This document shows, piece after piece, positions 1-12,110 of a stretch of DNA of 64,000 nucleotides. Made by a program: the position numbers and the translations under genes. How positions within the stretch are numbered: the stretch's first letter is position 1; each line of letters opens with the position of its first letter. Below the pieces are notes generated by a model. That model had not been told where the DNA came from, did not search any database, and was given only the letters and a program-made list of their open reading frames with translations. The stretch spans positions 620,001-684,000 of the forward strand of contig JAWUZG010000299.1 in NCBI GenBank assembly GCA_036785705.1. Direction: 5' to 3'. Source of the DNA: Acanthornis magna. Lineage: Eukaryota > Chordata > Aves > Passeriformes > Acanthizidae.

Positions 1-954
1 ACTTTCTAGGAATGTTTATACATAATTAAAGACAGTGGAAATAATTTGCTCGATTTGTTGGTTGGGTTTTTTAAGTGGCAGCTGAAAATACTGCACTTCC
101 ATGATGCTCAAAATACAGCATGAAAGGAGATTTCTGTCCATCAGACACAGAGCACGCCCGGCTCCGGGCACCCTTTGCTTTGGATCTCCGACTGCAGGGA
201 GAGCAAACTGGGCTTGTGCTAACCCTGGTGATTGAAGAGACTCCAGTGCCATAACTCCTGTCCCTGGGATTACACCAGGAGGGAGAATAAGGACAACAAG
301 GGAGACAGGAGTGTTAAGCAGCTGCATAATTCCATGCCCATGGAAACTGCTGTGGATACAATTTCTGAGCGCATGAAAAGGAGGAAAGAATCTTATAGCA
401 GGATCAAATGAAAGCCTGCATGAATAGAAATGCACAGGGAGAAAATTTATCCCACAAGCAAGAAATAAGATCAGAAATTTATAACTCCACATACAAATAA
501 ATAGGAAGAAGAAGCTCATAACTCTTGGAGAAGTAGAACGTATTGCAAGCTACAAGATTATCACTAAGCCAGGCACCTGGACTAAAATTTGCTCACAACT
601 TCTTTACATGAGCTCATATATTTTATCTCCTCACCTAAACTGCCTGCCTTGTGCATCCGAGTTGCTGACTGAAGGCCCAAGTTGGCCATTTGGGGTACCT
701 ACTCTTGGGAAGCCAGGACTGAGCCTAAGTGCAGCTACCAAGGACAGTTCAGCTTTTTTCTACATTTCCAGATTGTCTTGCTTTAGGCTGAAGGATGATA
801 ACTCTCATGCTTCCCCGAAGGGAAAGAACAACAACTCTAGTTGCTCAAGAATTTTCACGAGCTGGAAGGAAAGGAACTGTTGGAGGGGATTTTTTGGATG
901 ATGGAGTTGTTGGATAGAGAAAAAACAAAAGGAATGGAACAGACCACACACAAG
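1..954. other. AT-rich sequence, no recognised gene
   Basis: I see no repeat family or gene here. A 167-codon open frame lies on the minus strand (16-519) and starts with a Phe/Leu-rich stretch, but it shows no domain I recognise and its hydrophobic start is what T-rich DNA produces in this frame. The last 100 bases or so may belong to the 5' part of the LTR remnant that follows; its left edge is not clear. Confidence 0.5.
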
Positions 955-1208
955 AATTAATCATAGTTTTTTGAACAAAACAGTAAAATATTCTCAGAAA
1001 ACTGTCTCAGAGTTTTTGTCTCTGGTTTTAACTTTCCTACTCTATTTTAATTGGCAATAAACTTAATTAATTTTCCCTGTTTAGCCTGGTAGTTGGTACA
1101 TGGGCTCCCTGTCTGTATCTCAACCCATGAGCTTTTTCATCTTATTCTCACCCCATCCTGGAGAGGAGGAAAACTGTGAGAGTGTCCAGCAAAGGTCAAA
1201 CAAACACA
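955..1208 (+). mobile_element. ERV LTR remnant, 3' part
   Basis: The sequence around 1040-1208 follows the 3' part of a common avian LTR: 'ttttaattggcaataaac', then 'gtctgtatctcaacccatga', then 'cttattctcaccccatcctg', and a purine-rich block before a CA end near 1208. The AATAAA at about 1057 would be the polyadenylation signal. A second, related copy lies at 36455-36692. The 5' end is not resolved and no target-site duplication is visible. The family assignment is from memory of avian LTRs. Only LTR sequence is present, with no internal viral genes. Confidence 0.6.
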
Positions 1209-4200
1209 ATATTAAAAAGTCCCCAAATTTATACTGAGAATTTAACATGGAGTGTTTAAGACGGCCACAAATTTCCTGGCTTTCCTTCTTTTTATATACC
1301 ACTTTACCTACAAAAAGTTTTAGTTCCCCGAATTCCTGTTTTCTTGTATTATATTTTAACAACCTGTACCATGTTGCCTGGTTCTCTGACACTCTAACCA
1401 TATAACATCCCTGCTGTGCTCAGCTTTTTATTGGCACTTTCTGTTGTCATTCATCCTTTGTGTCCTTTTCCTTGTACAGACTGCTGCAGTTTGAAATTCA
1501 CATTTTACTCATCTTAGGTATTTGCCATGATATAATGGATTAAAATAATTAATAACAGCAATCCATAATAAACAACAATAATTTGCTTTTGTATAGAAAA
1601 TTATTTTTAAATTCAAATTTTATAAAGAATGTATTACTTAAGTGCATTGCAATTTCTAAATGTGTGAAATACATAACAGAGCAGGCATTATAAAATATTA
1701 CTATAGCACACACCGCTCACAGGAAAAAAACAACTATGTAAGCTTCTAAAAAAAACCTTGCTGTTTAAAAGAAGAAGCTTGCATTCTACTCCATGACTTC
1801 TCCAGCTCAGTGCAAGGAGAAGTCAGGTAGTAGAACGATTACATGACTACATGTAGTAGAATGAATGCTCTGTTCCTGTGAATTGCTACTTGAAATAATA
1901 ATATTTTACAGGCTGTTTCTGTGAGGAGGTTTGTAAAAACAACAATACCTACTGGTGATTCAGTAAACATAAGGAGCTCTTAGGAAATAAGGGCAGTATT
2001 TTCAGCTGGAAGTTATTAAAAAGGTGCATTAGAGGGTAAAAAAAAAAAAAGCATTATAGCCATGGAAGTGTTGCTAAATAACCACTTTTTATTGTGTTCT
2101 GTGAGCTATTAGCCTTCAGAAAGTTCAGCACAATAACATCTACAGAGAATACAGTAAAGAAAACACAGCAGTAAAGAAATCCTTTTTTATATACATCACC
2201 TCTGCAAATACCAGCCAAGAAGCCACAAGGTCTAAAGACAAGCTTTGTAATTTCTCACTGCTTAAGCTGTAAATAATTGCTTTCTGTATGCTGAAATGTT
2301 TACTACAGGCATTAAATGTCAGCATCTCCACTGGCCTTGTATCCTCACTGTCAGGGCTGCACAGAGTTTTGCTGCAGGGGAAACAAGGCAACAAACAGAA
2401 AATCTGATCTGAAGCATATTTTTAAAGCTATTTGTTTTCTATGAGGCCAAATTTATCAATTTTTTATTCAATCACATATGTGGACATGCAATTAAAGTAT
2501 AAAGATATAGTTTAGTGACCCTGATGTTGTACTTGATCATGGCACACACAACAAAAAATTGAGCAAAGCACTTTAGCAAGTGCAACTGCTCATTAAATTG
2601 GTAGTTCCTATCATTTTCAAGGCACAAGCTGCACAAAATTCATCTCAATCACTAAAGTAGCCTAGAAAGCATCAAACTTCACTGCCCCTGGAAAAGGCAA
2701 ATTCACACTCACCCTTCGTTCTAAGTTTGAAGTTCAGAATTCTCCTGTTTGTAGATGGGCTATAGGGAATTTTGGGAAGAGATGACTCTGGGAATAGGAA
2801 ATTTTTGGAAAACAGAAACTCCTGAAAATGATTAAGCTAATGGCTATGAACGCCTTTCTCTCCATCACTATGGATAAAAAGTAGAAAATCTTAAAGCTAG
2901 CAACTAGGTATAAATAAACGAAATAATTCTCTATGGCCATAACCGTTTAACTTCAGAGTTGGAGCAAAGTCTATTCGTGCTTTTTTCTGCTCTACAAAAA
3001 TGAACCATCTAATAGTTCCATGGCATTTGTATTTTTCTCAAGCACTTCTCAATGCCCATCAGAATGGCATCTGCTGGTTTCTCTTTCTCTAGACGATAAC
3101 AGAGGAACAAAGTCTTACAAAAAGGTGTGGGTGGCATTTGCTCTCCTCTGGTGGCACCACAGCAGCTTTAATTTTAGTTGGGCTTTAAGCGTTGCCAGTT
3201 GTTGGCAGAGTATTGTTAATGGTTTATAAAATATTCTTTTAATTGATGAAATGGACTCAGAGGCCTCTTAGAGAAAATAAGCCAGTGTATATTTATATGG
3301 AAGTAAGCCTAAAATGGATACTATTGAAAAGCAGAATGTCAGCCAAAATATCCCAGTCACTTATAGCAAAGCACTTTTCAAAGACTTTACTGTCTCTAAA
3401 CTTCCTCCCTTGAGTAGGATAAGGGACTACATAAGTGACATTATTTTTATTTTCATTCCCTGAGCTGGGGTTGACATGATTGCTCCCTAGGTCAGCTACA
3501 TCCTCATAGAGAATCACTTTTGGGCATTTTAAAGTATTAATTCCTCCAAAGGATCATAGTCAAGCCAAGATAGATTATTTTCATGAATAATTCTTGTGAA
3601 CTATGATATCAAATGCTTTACTAAGTTCAGATATTAATCTAATGTATTCTAGTGTTCTCGCCAGAATACGGAAATTAGAGTCAGTGGTTCAGAAAATTCC
3701 TCAGCAAGACTGGAGGTCCTTGTGGCTGAAGATATGAAATATAATATCTTTTGCTTCGAGGATGGATGGATCAATGAATAAAAATGGGATAAGTAGCCCG
3801 CATCTTTTCAAAGCTCCTGGAGGGATGTGGAGCCTTATTATAGTGCATGTGAATGAATTTGCCTGCACATACTCTGCTCAGACAGATCTGCATCAAGGCA
3901 TAATGTGAATGAGATATGTGTTGGATTCCAACATCCCATAAATCATTTGGCATGATTGCTGAGGCCGTTTCCTTTGCGAGGTCTCTTCCGGAATGTAACT
4001 GTAGGGATGAACTCAGCGGAAAATCCCTGGGTTTAGAAGAAAATCAACTGTGAAACAGCCCCGTTCTTACACCAAGCAAGGCCAGGTTGTGGCTCAGATT
4101 TACATCTAAGTGTGCAGAAGTGGAAGGGCTTTTTTTCTTAAGCTCTGGGGTGTCTGAGGAGAAAAGTTGGGCTCTCTCTTTGCAAACTTGGGAAGCATTA

Positions 4201-5484
4201 GTTTCCCAAAAATACAGAGAAGCACACAGATGCAGGTGAGGTTTCCACTCCCTGATGTGTGGATCGAGGTTTGCTATCTGCACAGTGCTGCTCAAGGCAG
4301 CAGTGCCATCATCAGAACAATGCCTGCAAACTTCACCTGTAGGACAAGACTCCGCTCTGCTAAATGTTCTGTGAAAAGAGAGTGAAAGCCACTTTGTAAT
4401 CCACAAGGATCATACAGGGAATGCAGCTAGTTCCAAGACAAACTTTATCAGGAGTAATTGAAAACCTGACTGCAGGGTCCCTCAATCTCTTGCCCCTCCC
4501 TCTCCCATTCAATATCTTCCCCTAGGATTCCACAATACAGCCCTCAATGGCAAAATCCTGTGGCTCTGCAGTTCTCTGGCATGGGTCTCTTTTGCAGGTC
4601 ATCCAGCAGAAGAGCAACCCTGCTATCACTCCAAACCTATTCAGCTACTGTAAGATTCTGATTTAATGTACACACCTTTTACTGTTCTTGGAAGAGCACA
4701 AGGTTTGTGAGAAAATTTGCTTTGCTCCAAAGGGATTCCTAGGGAGCAGCTTGTTCCTCATATGGGGCAGGAATGGCATACATGGCTTGCTGGATGCACA
4801 TTAATTCACATCTACTGCTAAAGCAGAATTGTGTAACTTAAAACTAACCCATTCAGACATGTCCAAAGAGATACTCCTTATGAATAACCCTGCTGCTAAT
4901 TTTGTAATTACATGTCTTGTTCAGAATTTTAAAGTTCTGGGGAAACAAATAAGGGGTTTTAAAAAAGAAAAAAAATATGGTAGAATCTATTTAAAATTGC
5001 ACCATTGGAAGTTGTTTTACATATGGAAGCTCTCTTGCTTTAGTTGCTGGAAGTTTTTTCTCCCTTTTCAACTTCAGTTTAAATATACATCTACAAAATC
5101 AACAGGGGCTCATTTCTCTCTTTTCCAACAAGGATTACATAGAGCCTGACCAAACAGATATCTCTCTGTGTATTAAAAAAACAGGTTCCAGTTTCTCTTC
5201 CTAATGAAGATCAGCTTGTGCTCCACACCTTCAGCAACATTTTCATGAATATAACCCCAAATCTTTTTTTATGAGAGACAAAGGCAGAAGCAAAGTTCAA
5301 AGAAAGCCCCAATCTAAGATGAGCCACTGGAGATGAAGTCTCTGATGATAAGACCCAAAGCAGATGAAAATTAGAAAGAAGGACAAAAGAGGCAGAGGTA
5401 GCAAATTTTTGTACTGAGAAATAAAAAGATGTGGACAGTGAGGAAGGAGGGCAGTGGAAGCAGAAATGAGTAAGACTAGTGCCA
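1209..5484. other. AT-rich sequence, no recognised gene
   Basis: This is single-copy-looking AT-rich DNA with short open frames (up to 120 codons at 4044-4406, minus) that show no family signature. A13 occurs at 2038-2050. Around 3590-3650 a stretch containing 'atcaaatgctttactaag' resembles the reverse complement of the LINE reverse-transcriptase region encoding (S)KAFD, so a very old LINE scrap is possible there but too short to call. Confidence 0.45.
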
Positions 5485-5730
5485 AATCACAGAAGAGTTT
5501 GGGGTGGGAGGGACCTTAAAGCCCATGAAGTGCCACCCCTGCCATGGACAGGGACACCTTCCACTGTCCCAGGCTGCTCCAAGCCCCAATGTCCAACCTG
5601 GCCTTGGACACTGCCAGGGATCCAGGGGCAGCCACAGCTTCTCTGGGCACCTGTGCCAGGGCCTGCCCACCCTCACAGGGAAGGATTTCTTCCTAATGTC
5701 TAAACTAAACCTGCTCTCTCCCAGTTACTA
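5485..5730 (-). mobile_element. CR1 LINE 3' fragment
   Basis: The element reads on the minus strand. On the plus strand it begins with the complement of the CR1 tail ('aatcacagaagagtttgggg'), continues with 'ccatggacagggacacctt' and 'ccaacctggccttggacac', and ends near 'ctgctctctcccagtt'. It is about 245 bp, 5'-truncated as most CR1 copies are, and only mildly diverged from the younger CR1 type seen at 22532, 46811 and 47805. Two overlapping 74-75 codon open frames here are frame shadows of the repeat. Confidence 0.9.
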
Positions 5731-6753
5731 GAGATAAAAATCACAAAGGACAAAATCCATAGCAGAAATTTGGCATCATAAAAATCTCTCTTTTCACTCC
5801 TTTCTTATAATATTAAATGAAAAGGACTGTGGGGGAATTTTCATGGTACCCCTTGAGGTGAATAAAGTACATGTTTGTGCTTAAATATTAACAAAAAGAA
5901 AACCAAAACCAAACACATGATTTAACAAACAATGCATTGGGCAGAGTCCTACTGCCTTAAGCAGTTCTACAAGAAGTCCAGAAAGCTGTGTCGCCAGCCA
6001 ATTCCCTATGGACACTGCTGAACAGTTACAATTTTAATTTTCCTTCACTGTAAAATAGTAACACCTTATATATTTTGCAATATAGCTTAACCCTGTCTTA
6101 TTTGTATGCACCTGGGAAGTTCCTAGGAAGCCAGAACTTCCACTTGCTCAAAAAACCTGAAAAGCTCACATGGGATTCTTCAGCAACTGAAAATTAAAGT
6201 GCTAATACTCTCATGCATGCGTATTTCTGATGGTATTTCCACAGCGTTTGCATTCCATAAGCACTTTTAGCGCTGATGTAACACCTTCTGTTTCACAGAT
6301 GAACAGAACCAACTCTGGCCAGTTATTCAAGATCAAGCTGAAAGTAAATTATCTCAGACAACAAGGGAATACTGTGAAAGTTCTGGGCAAGTGTGACTTG
6401 AATAAAAGATGGCACATAGCAAAGAGGAAAAGAATGCTGTTCTTGGTTCAGCCAGCTGGACAAAGCTTTGAACTTATGGAATTCTCCCTTTTGAGAAATG
6501 TTGTCTGCTTGTATCCTAAACTACAGATTTGTATCTCTGCACTCATAGGCACATGGTAATCAATTTTAAATGGGTTGAAACACTTTTATCCTGTGAAAAG
6601 CATCAACTCAGTCCACGTTCATGACATTCGCATTTTGCGAATGCACACTCAGTACTGCTGCACTTTTAGGAGGGAAGAAATATTTTATGGTAGCAGTAAA
6701 AATACACTTTTAATTTTGGAGTCCAAGAAACAACTGCTCCATTACCAAATTTC
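5731..6753. other. AT-rich sequence, no recognised gene
   Basis: I see no repeat or gene. A 109-codon plus-strand frame (6230-6559) is rich in Lys and Leu and matches no family I know. The segment 6620-6650 holds the small inverted motif 'cattcgcattttgcgaatg'. Confidence 0.4.
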
Positions 6754-6845
6754 ATAGAATCATTAAGGCTGGAAAAGACCTCCAAGATGATCAAGTCCAA
6801 ACGTCATCTGAACCCCACCATTCCCATTAAACCATCTCACAGAGA
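6754..6845 (-). mobile_element. CR1 LINE 3' tail, short
   Basis: It contains the complement of the 3' end of the CR1 type that reads 'tagaatcattaaggctgg' followed by 'aaaagacctccaagatgatc' and 'aagtccaa'. Only about 90 bp are recognisable before the sequence leaves the consensus near 'accatctcac'. The type matches the longer copy at 42183-42408. Confidence 0.85.
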
Positions 6846-7403
6846 TTCCTTTCAATGTGGCTGTAGTTGTGTATCAAAAAGTGACCACACAGATTTGCAA
6901 CAACTACCTTGAAACAGTTAAGGGTCTGTTTATCTTTTGGAAGCCTACAGTTTTGATCTGGGTGTTTCTTGTAGAAAAACATTTACAATGAGAACATTTC
7001 TACACGCCAGATTTTCCCATAAACATTCCAGGCTAGTTCTGCTTGTCTGTGAAAGTGAAAACAGCTTTTCAACTCAACTAGGTCAAGTCTGTAACAAATA
7101 AACTGACAATTATGATGTGCCTTCCATCATTTGTAAATAATGAAAAAGCGTTTTGGACTGGGGGGATGGGTGTGTGCCTTGACAGAAATCCATAGTAGGG
7201 AGAATTAAACCAAACTGAAGCTTTCTGTCTCTTTCAATGAACCACAATAATAAAATAAAGCACTACATTCAGGATCAGCTTCTTTTCCATTCTGTTTCAA
7301 TTCCCTTATACCATTTCTGGCAGCAGAAGAAAGTCAGCTGTAAAACAGTTTCCTTAAGCAGCATAAACTGGAAAGAAGCCTCTGCTTGGAGCCCCTCAGC
7401 TGA
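6846..7403. other. Unannotated AT-rich sequence
   Basis: I see no gene or repeat in this stretch. It leads into the inverted repeat at 7404-7497. Confidence 0.4.
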
Positions 7404-7497
7404 GTGCAGCCCTGGGCTTAGGGGTGTTGGAAAAGGATCTGTGGAAGACACTGTGCTCTGACCCTGCTCCAAACCCACCCCTAAGGCTCAGCTGCAC
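7404..7497. repeat. Imperfect inverted repeat (hairpin)
   Basis: The left arm 7404-7430 and the right arm 7469-7497 pair imperfectly around a 38-base loop. The strongest segment is 'cttaggggtg' against 'cacccctaag' (10 bp), with 'gtgcag' against 'ctgcac' at the base and 'ttgg' against 'ccaa' at the loop end. A perfect 10-bp palindrome 'ctcagctgag' sits just outside at 7395-7404. The arms could fold in RNA from either strand. Expression or function is not shown by the sequence. Confidence 0.6.
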
Positions 7498-10400
7498 CTT
7501 TCACCGTCATGCCATAGATCTGTGCTTTGCCCAGAGCTTGCCCAGTGTTACAGATTTTGTCTTTGGATTGCAAGGCAATGTTCAATAACATAATTTCTCA
7601 GGAATGTCCATCATATTTCAGCCAGCTTTAAAACTCAAGTTCGATTCTTCCTATTCTTGTGACCCGACTTTATTATGGACAGAAGATCTCAACATATAAA
7701 TTGATTTCTAACAAAAGTAACCTTCAGCTATACGAGGTGAGTTGTGCGTTTTTGGAGACAGACCAAATATTGGAATAGAGGTGCCCAGGTCAAGAAAAAG
7801 ATGTGATAAATGCTAATGACTCACTGTAGGAATTCAAGGATGACAAAATGCAGAGAAAAATGTTGATGCCGCATGTGTCAACTCCTGTGCATATCACAGG
7901 GCATGAAAATCCGTAATCCTTCCTTTCTGATTCAAAGTTCTGCAAACATTTGCCTTAGCTGAAGCAGTCAATATTGGGATCACTACGTTAGACATCTGTT
8001 TGGAAAAGGACCAAAACTCTAAGACATCTATTCCCCAGGAGACGTGGTAGCACTTCTGGGAGCTTTTGATAGTCTTTTAATGCTACACAGCTAATATTCA
8101 ATAATAATGTAGCTGCAACAGCAAACTTGAGCATTGAAATATCCTTTGGAAGAAAAACTGTTCTAAATTTGTGCTTTCACTACCCTTCAGTCTTTGTGAG
8201 AAATGGGACTTAAGTAATTAATCCCCTTTTTACATAGGCAGAAATATTCTTTTTAGCTGGCAAATTACCAAGACGTATTACATACATTTTTTCTCTATTT
8301 CAATAACCTTGCATCAGCTTTCAAAATCTATGATATTTCAGGAAAAACTATGAAAGAAATGTTAATACAAGGCACAAAATTTTCAAATTATTTACCTTTG
8401 TACAGCTTTCCATACCGTTGGTTCCTGTCAGGAATCTTATCCCTTCTGCCAGAGTTCCTCTCCTATTTTCCCACTCTTCTGAGTAAGTGAATGGTAATAT
8501 TTAGCCCCGTACTTCAAAAAACAAAGCTTTAGAATAACTTTTTCCAGCCCAGTTTTTGGGACTTAGTGACCCAACGTGACAATCACATTAGTGGCACTTC
8601 ACGTTGAAGTTCCTATTACAGGGTGGATGAGAAATAGGAATGAAAAAGTGATAGAAATCAAAGTGATGAAATTCCAAAATTGTCGATTCTGTCAAAGAGT
8701 TCCTGCTGATTCAAATTTCAAATATAAACAAAAAGTGAAAAAAAGTGACTTATCTGTGTTTCCTCAACCGTCTCAAGAACCAGGCCTTCCTTGTTTCCTT
8801 ATGAGATGGAGTTATTTTATCTTTTTATTTTGGGTTTTTTTTAGCTAGTTTTAGCAATAAACAGTTTCATGTATATCAAGTCTAACAGCGCCAGTCTATC
8901 ATTGCCTACCCCTGTGTAAGGCCTTCCTAACAGTACCTTATTTGCCAAAGTAATACAAGGCTATCTGCATTAAAGACTGAGAGATGCTGAAGTAATGGGC
9001 ACACTTTTAATTTCTATCATAAATAGAACACTCAGCTTTAAATTATTCAGAAGTGTAGCTAGACATTCCTTAAGACAGTTGGGGCAATGGTAGTAGCTGC
9101 AGAGGGAATGCTGGAGGGCAAACCCAGAACTTTGGGGACTAATTCTTTGTTTTTGTAGCCCTTCACAAGATAAAGATGTAAAAACGAGACTAATCGTTGT
9201 TAAAGGAGCTCAGAGTGAACATGGACTCAGTCCTAAGCAGATGCTTCTGCTCATGTGAGAACAACCTATTTTCCAGGACAGCTGAACACTTGGTTTCTGT
9301 GTGGAACAATGAGAGCATTCACAACTAGGAAGCTCAGTATTTTTACAATGTACTTTTCCCTTTCTTTAAAAGAAGAAAAGGAAGACAGCTTCATTCAGAC
9401 AAGTAATTCTCTGAAGACATATGACATCTTTAGAGTTTTACCTTCAAGGTCTTAACAGGCGTTTGATTCTGAGATCATACTGTGTATAGAAGGTTAATTC
9501 AGTGACACTAGAACAGGAATGGAAAGTGGCAAACACAGAAATACACTTGAGATAAGACTTGACATGCTTTAATGGAGAAAGATATGCTATTCTTGAAAAC
9601 CCTGTTGCTTTTACAGGATTTTCTTTTTATTTTCAGAAGATTTTGTTGTTAAAGTCTCACCATCAGAATATCAAAAAGAATATAAAATAGCCACATCTAT
9701 GTACAGACCTGAACTAGTATTTCTCCCTCTTAATAAGGTACTTTCACTTGAGATGCTGAATAATAAAACCAAATGTCAAATTATTTGTTAAATATCACCC
9801 TCTAAAATCATCAAAACTGCAAATAAATGAGAAAAAAGCCCAAAAAGACTATAAAATGCAGTGGTAAGTTGGAAAAATGATGGTGAGTATCTTTTAGAAG
9901 CAAAGCAAAATGAATTTTTTGGATTTCAAGGAACGTCTATTTCCAAAATGGTGATCTCACCAAGGTCAGACTTTGCATCATGGATGTTCAGCTTTTGATA
10001 CAGGAGTACAAGGTAAAGACATGAAAAGGTCCTAAACAAAACCTTCCATAGCTCTCACAATCAAAACCAGCAGTTTAAACTGATAGATGCCAATCTTGAA
10101 GCACACAAACTGGGCTGAATTACCTGGAAAAATTTATGTAATCATATGTCTGTCTTTGGAACTAACTCTGACTCAGTGGAGCAGCCTCACCAGTAAGCAT
10201 AAAATGATTACAGTAATTGAGTTCAGAGTTTGCAGAACTGTAAATCTTTACTGGATTGTCAGCAGATGATTCTGTGTCTGAATAGTCACAAAACCTGCTA
10301 AAAAGTCATTCAATAATAAGCACAATCAAAAACTGAGGAGAGCCTTTAACCTTTAGTTACTCTGCTCCTCAAGCTTTCAAGCAAGTTTTCTCTAGCTAAG

Positions 10401-11673
10401 AAGCCAAGAAAAAATTATTTCATTAAAATAATCCTTGTCCATCCCATCAGTTATGGATTTTTATTTCTTGGAAGGAATGAAATCTGCTGCCTCCAATTCA
10501 TTACCATTTGGACAATTTTCAGTCTGGAAACATCCTTCTGGCACAAACAGTATAACTGCTGATGGTACCAACATACTGACAAACCTAACCTTGTGACATC
10601 AGCAGCAGCTTTCAAGATATGTCCAATTTTATGTATTTCCTAAGTTACAGCTGGGTCAGTCACTAATCAGGAACTCATTGCCAATGATTTTCCAAAGCAT
10701 GATGAAGTACTTCAGACATATCATCAATATCCACCAGCCCCCAAGGCAAGAGGACAGATTCGGTTGTACCAAAAAGTGTAACATAATCCTGTGCTCATGA
10801 CCCCAGTCTCAATTTGAAGCCTAGTTCTGCTGGAATCAGGTGCATGGCTAAAAGCAAAGGCGAAGAATAGGGCAAAACAATCTAGGAGGCCATTTATCAG
10901 CATTGTCTCACTGAAGAACTTCTCTCAGCTACTTTTCTCCCACAAGTAAAATTTGTGAAGGGATTATAAAAACCTCAGTGTGAATCACTTCTGAGAACCA
11001 GGCAGACTCCAGACAACTCAGCAGAGTATTCCAGCACTGTTTCTTTCCCTGTCAAGGGGATGACAATGGCAATCACAGCTAAACATATTTCATCACTGGA
11101 CCCCAGCAGCTTAAGCAGTGCAAAATCATAACTACAGCTGAGCAGCCCCAAGGACGCAGTACACTGCACTACAGCCATGCCATCAGGGGCTAAATTAAAC
11201 ACTGTGACAGGACAGTGGTGTACTACTGTTAAAAGCCAACCCCAAAATGCTGAGGAATGCCCCTAAAAGCAACTATTTTCTTTCCAGAGAGAAAACAACT
11301 CCAAATGAATGTAATCTGAGCAAGTCTGGAATCCATATAGATTCTAGTAAGCTTGCTCTTGCAAAAACAAATGGTGTCCAGACTATACCCTATTTACTTT
11401 TTATATGTTGTCGATAACTTCAGCTTGCTTTTAATCCAAACCAAGGTAGTTTTCCCACACAAATCCATGTATTGATCTTCCTCACTTCTCCTGAAACCTT
11501 ATGAAACCATGAGCTCCCCCAATATGTGTCTGTTTAACACAGAAACAGATGTTGCTCTGCACTACATATATTTTGAATTAGATGGTCTTCATAAGGCATC
11601 CAGTTGGGGAATATGTATTTCAAAGAGAAGTTTTCCATAGCTCTTTCACCATTGTAAAAGATATGTGTCTCTC
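7498..11673. other. AT-rich sequence, no recognised gene
   Basis: Single-copy-looking DNA. Short open frames are present (for example 90 codons at 8576-8848 plus and 75 codons at 10975-11202 minus) without convincing domains. I see no CR1 or LTR similarity in this 4.2-kb stretch, which makes it one of the longest repeat-free parts of the window. Confidence 0.45.
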
Positions 11674-12110
11674 TGTACTGAGCTTGGCTGGGATGGAGTT
11701 AATTGTCTTCATTATAGCTGGTATGGGGCTGTGTTTGGATATGTGATAAAAACAGTGTTGATATCACAAGCTTAAGGTTTTGTAGAAAGCTGGTAGACAC
11801 TTCCTGATGCTTTCTTTCACTGCCATCATTAATATAACACTTATACTACTTGTCTCAGTAGAGTTTTGATTTAAATAACATAGGTATTTGTAGGTAGGAG
11901 AGACACCTATGAAATAAATAATTATTTTTTATTAATTTGGGTATCAGAATCTAGGTCTTAGCAGAAATTTCTCAGATGGTACACAGAAAAAAAAAGGAAT
12001 TATGGGTCTGTGCTACTGATGGGAAGTAGAGAATAAAATCTTGTTTCGTTGCTTGTATGCACAGCCTTTAGCTTTTCCTTTGGTAAACTGACTTGACCTA
12101 TGAGACTTTT
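11674..12110 (+). mobile_element. Degraded ERV solo LTR
   Basis: The start 'tgtactgagcttggctggga' followed by 'ggagttaattgtcttcatta' and 'tggtatggggctgtgtttgg' is the 5' end of a widespread avian ERV LTR. The 3' part is recognisable at 12015-12110 ('gggaagtagagaataaaatc', then 'cttgtatgcacagcctttag' and 'gtaaactgacttgaccta'). The middle (about 11790-11990) no longer resembles the LTR, which suggests heavy decay or replacement. The LTR runs straight into CR1 sequence at about 12111. No target-site duplication was found. Only LTR sequence remains. Confidence 0.65.

Noticed and set aside
16..519. 167-codon minus frame starting with a signal-like hydrophobic run
   Set aside because: Phe/Leu-rich starts are expected from A-rich DNA read on the other strand. 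No domain or cysteine pattern was recognised.
3590..3650. Possible LINE reverse-transcriptase scrap
   Set aside because: Only about 20 bases resemble the complement of the KAFD region, too short for a feature call.
10975..11202. Minus frame with DFALLKL, similar to the Asp motif of serine proteases
   Set aside because: There is no His or Ser motif, no conserved Cys pattern and no further exon. A seven-residue likeness is not enough.
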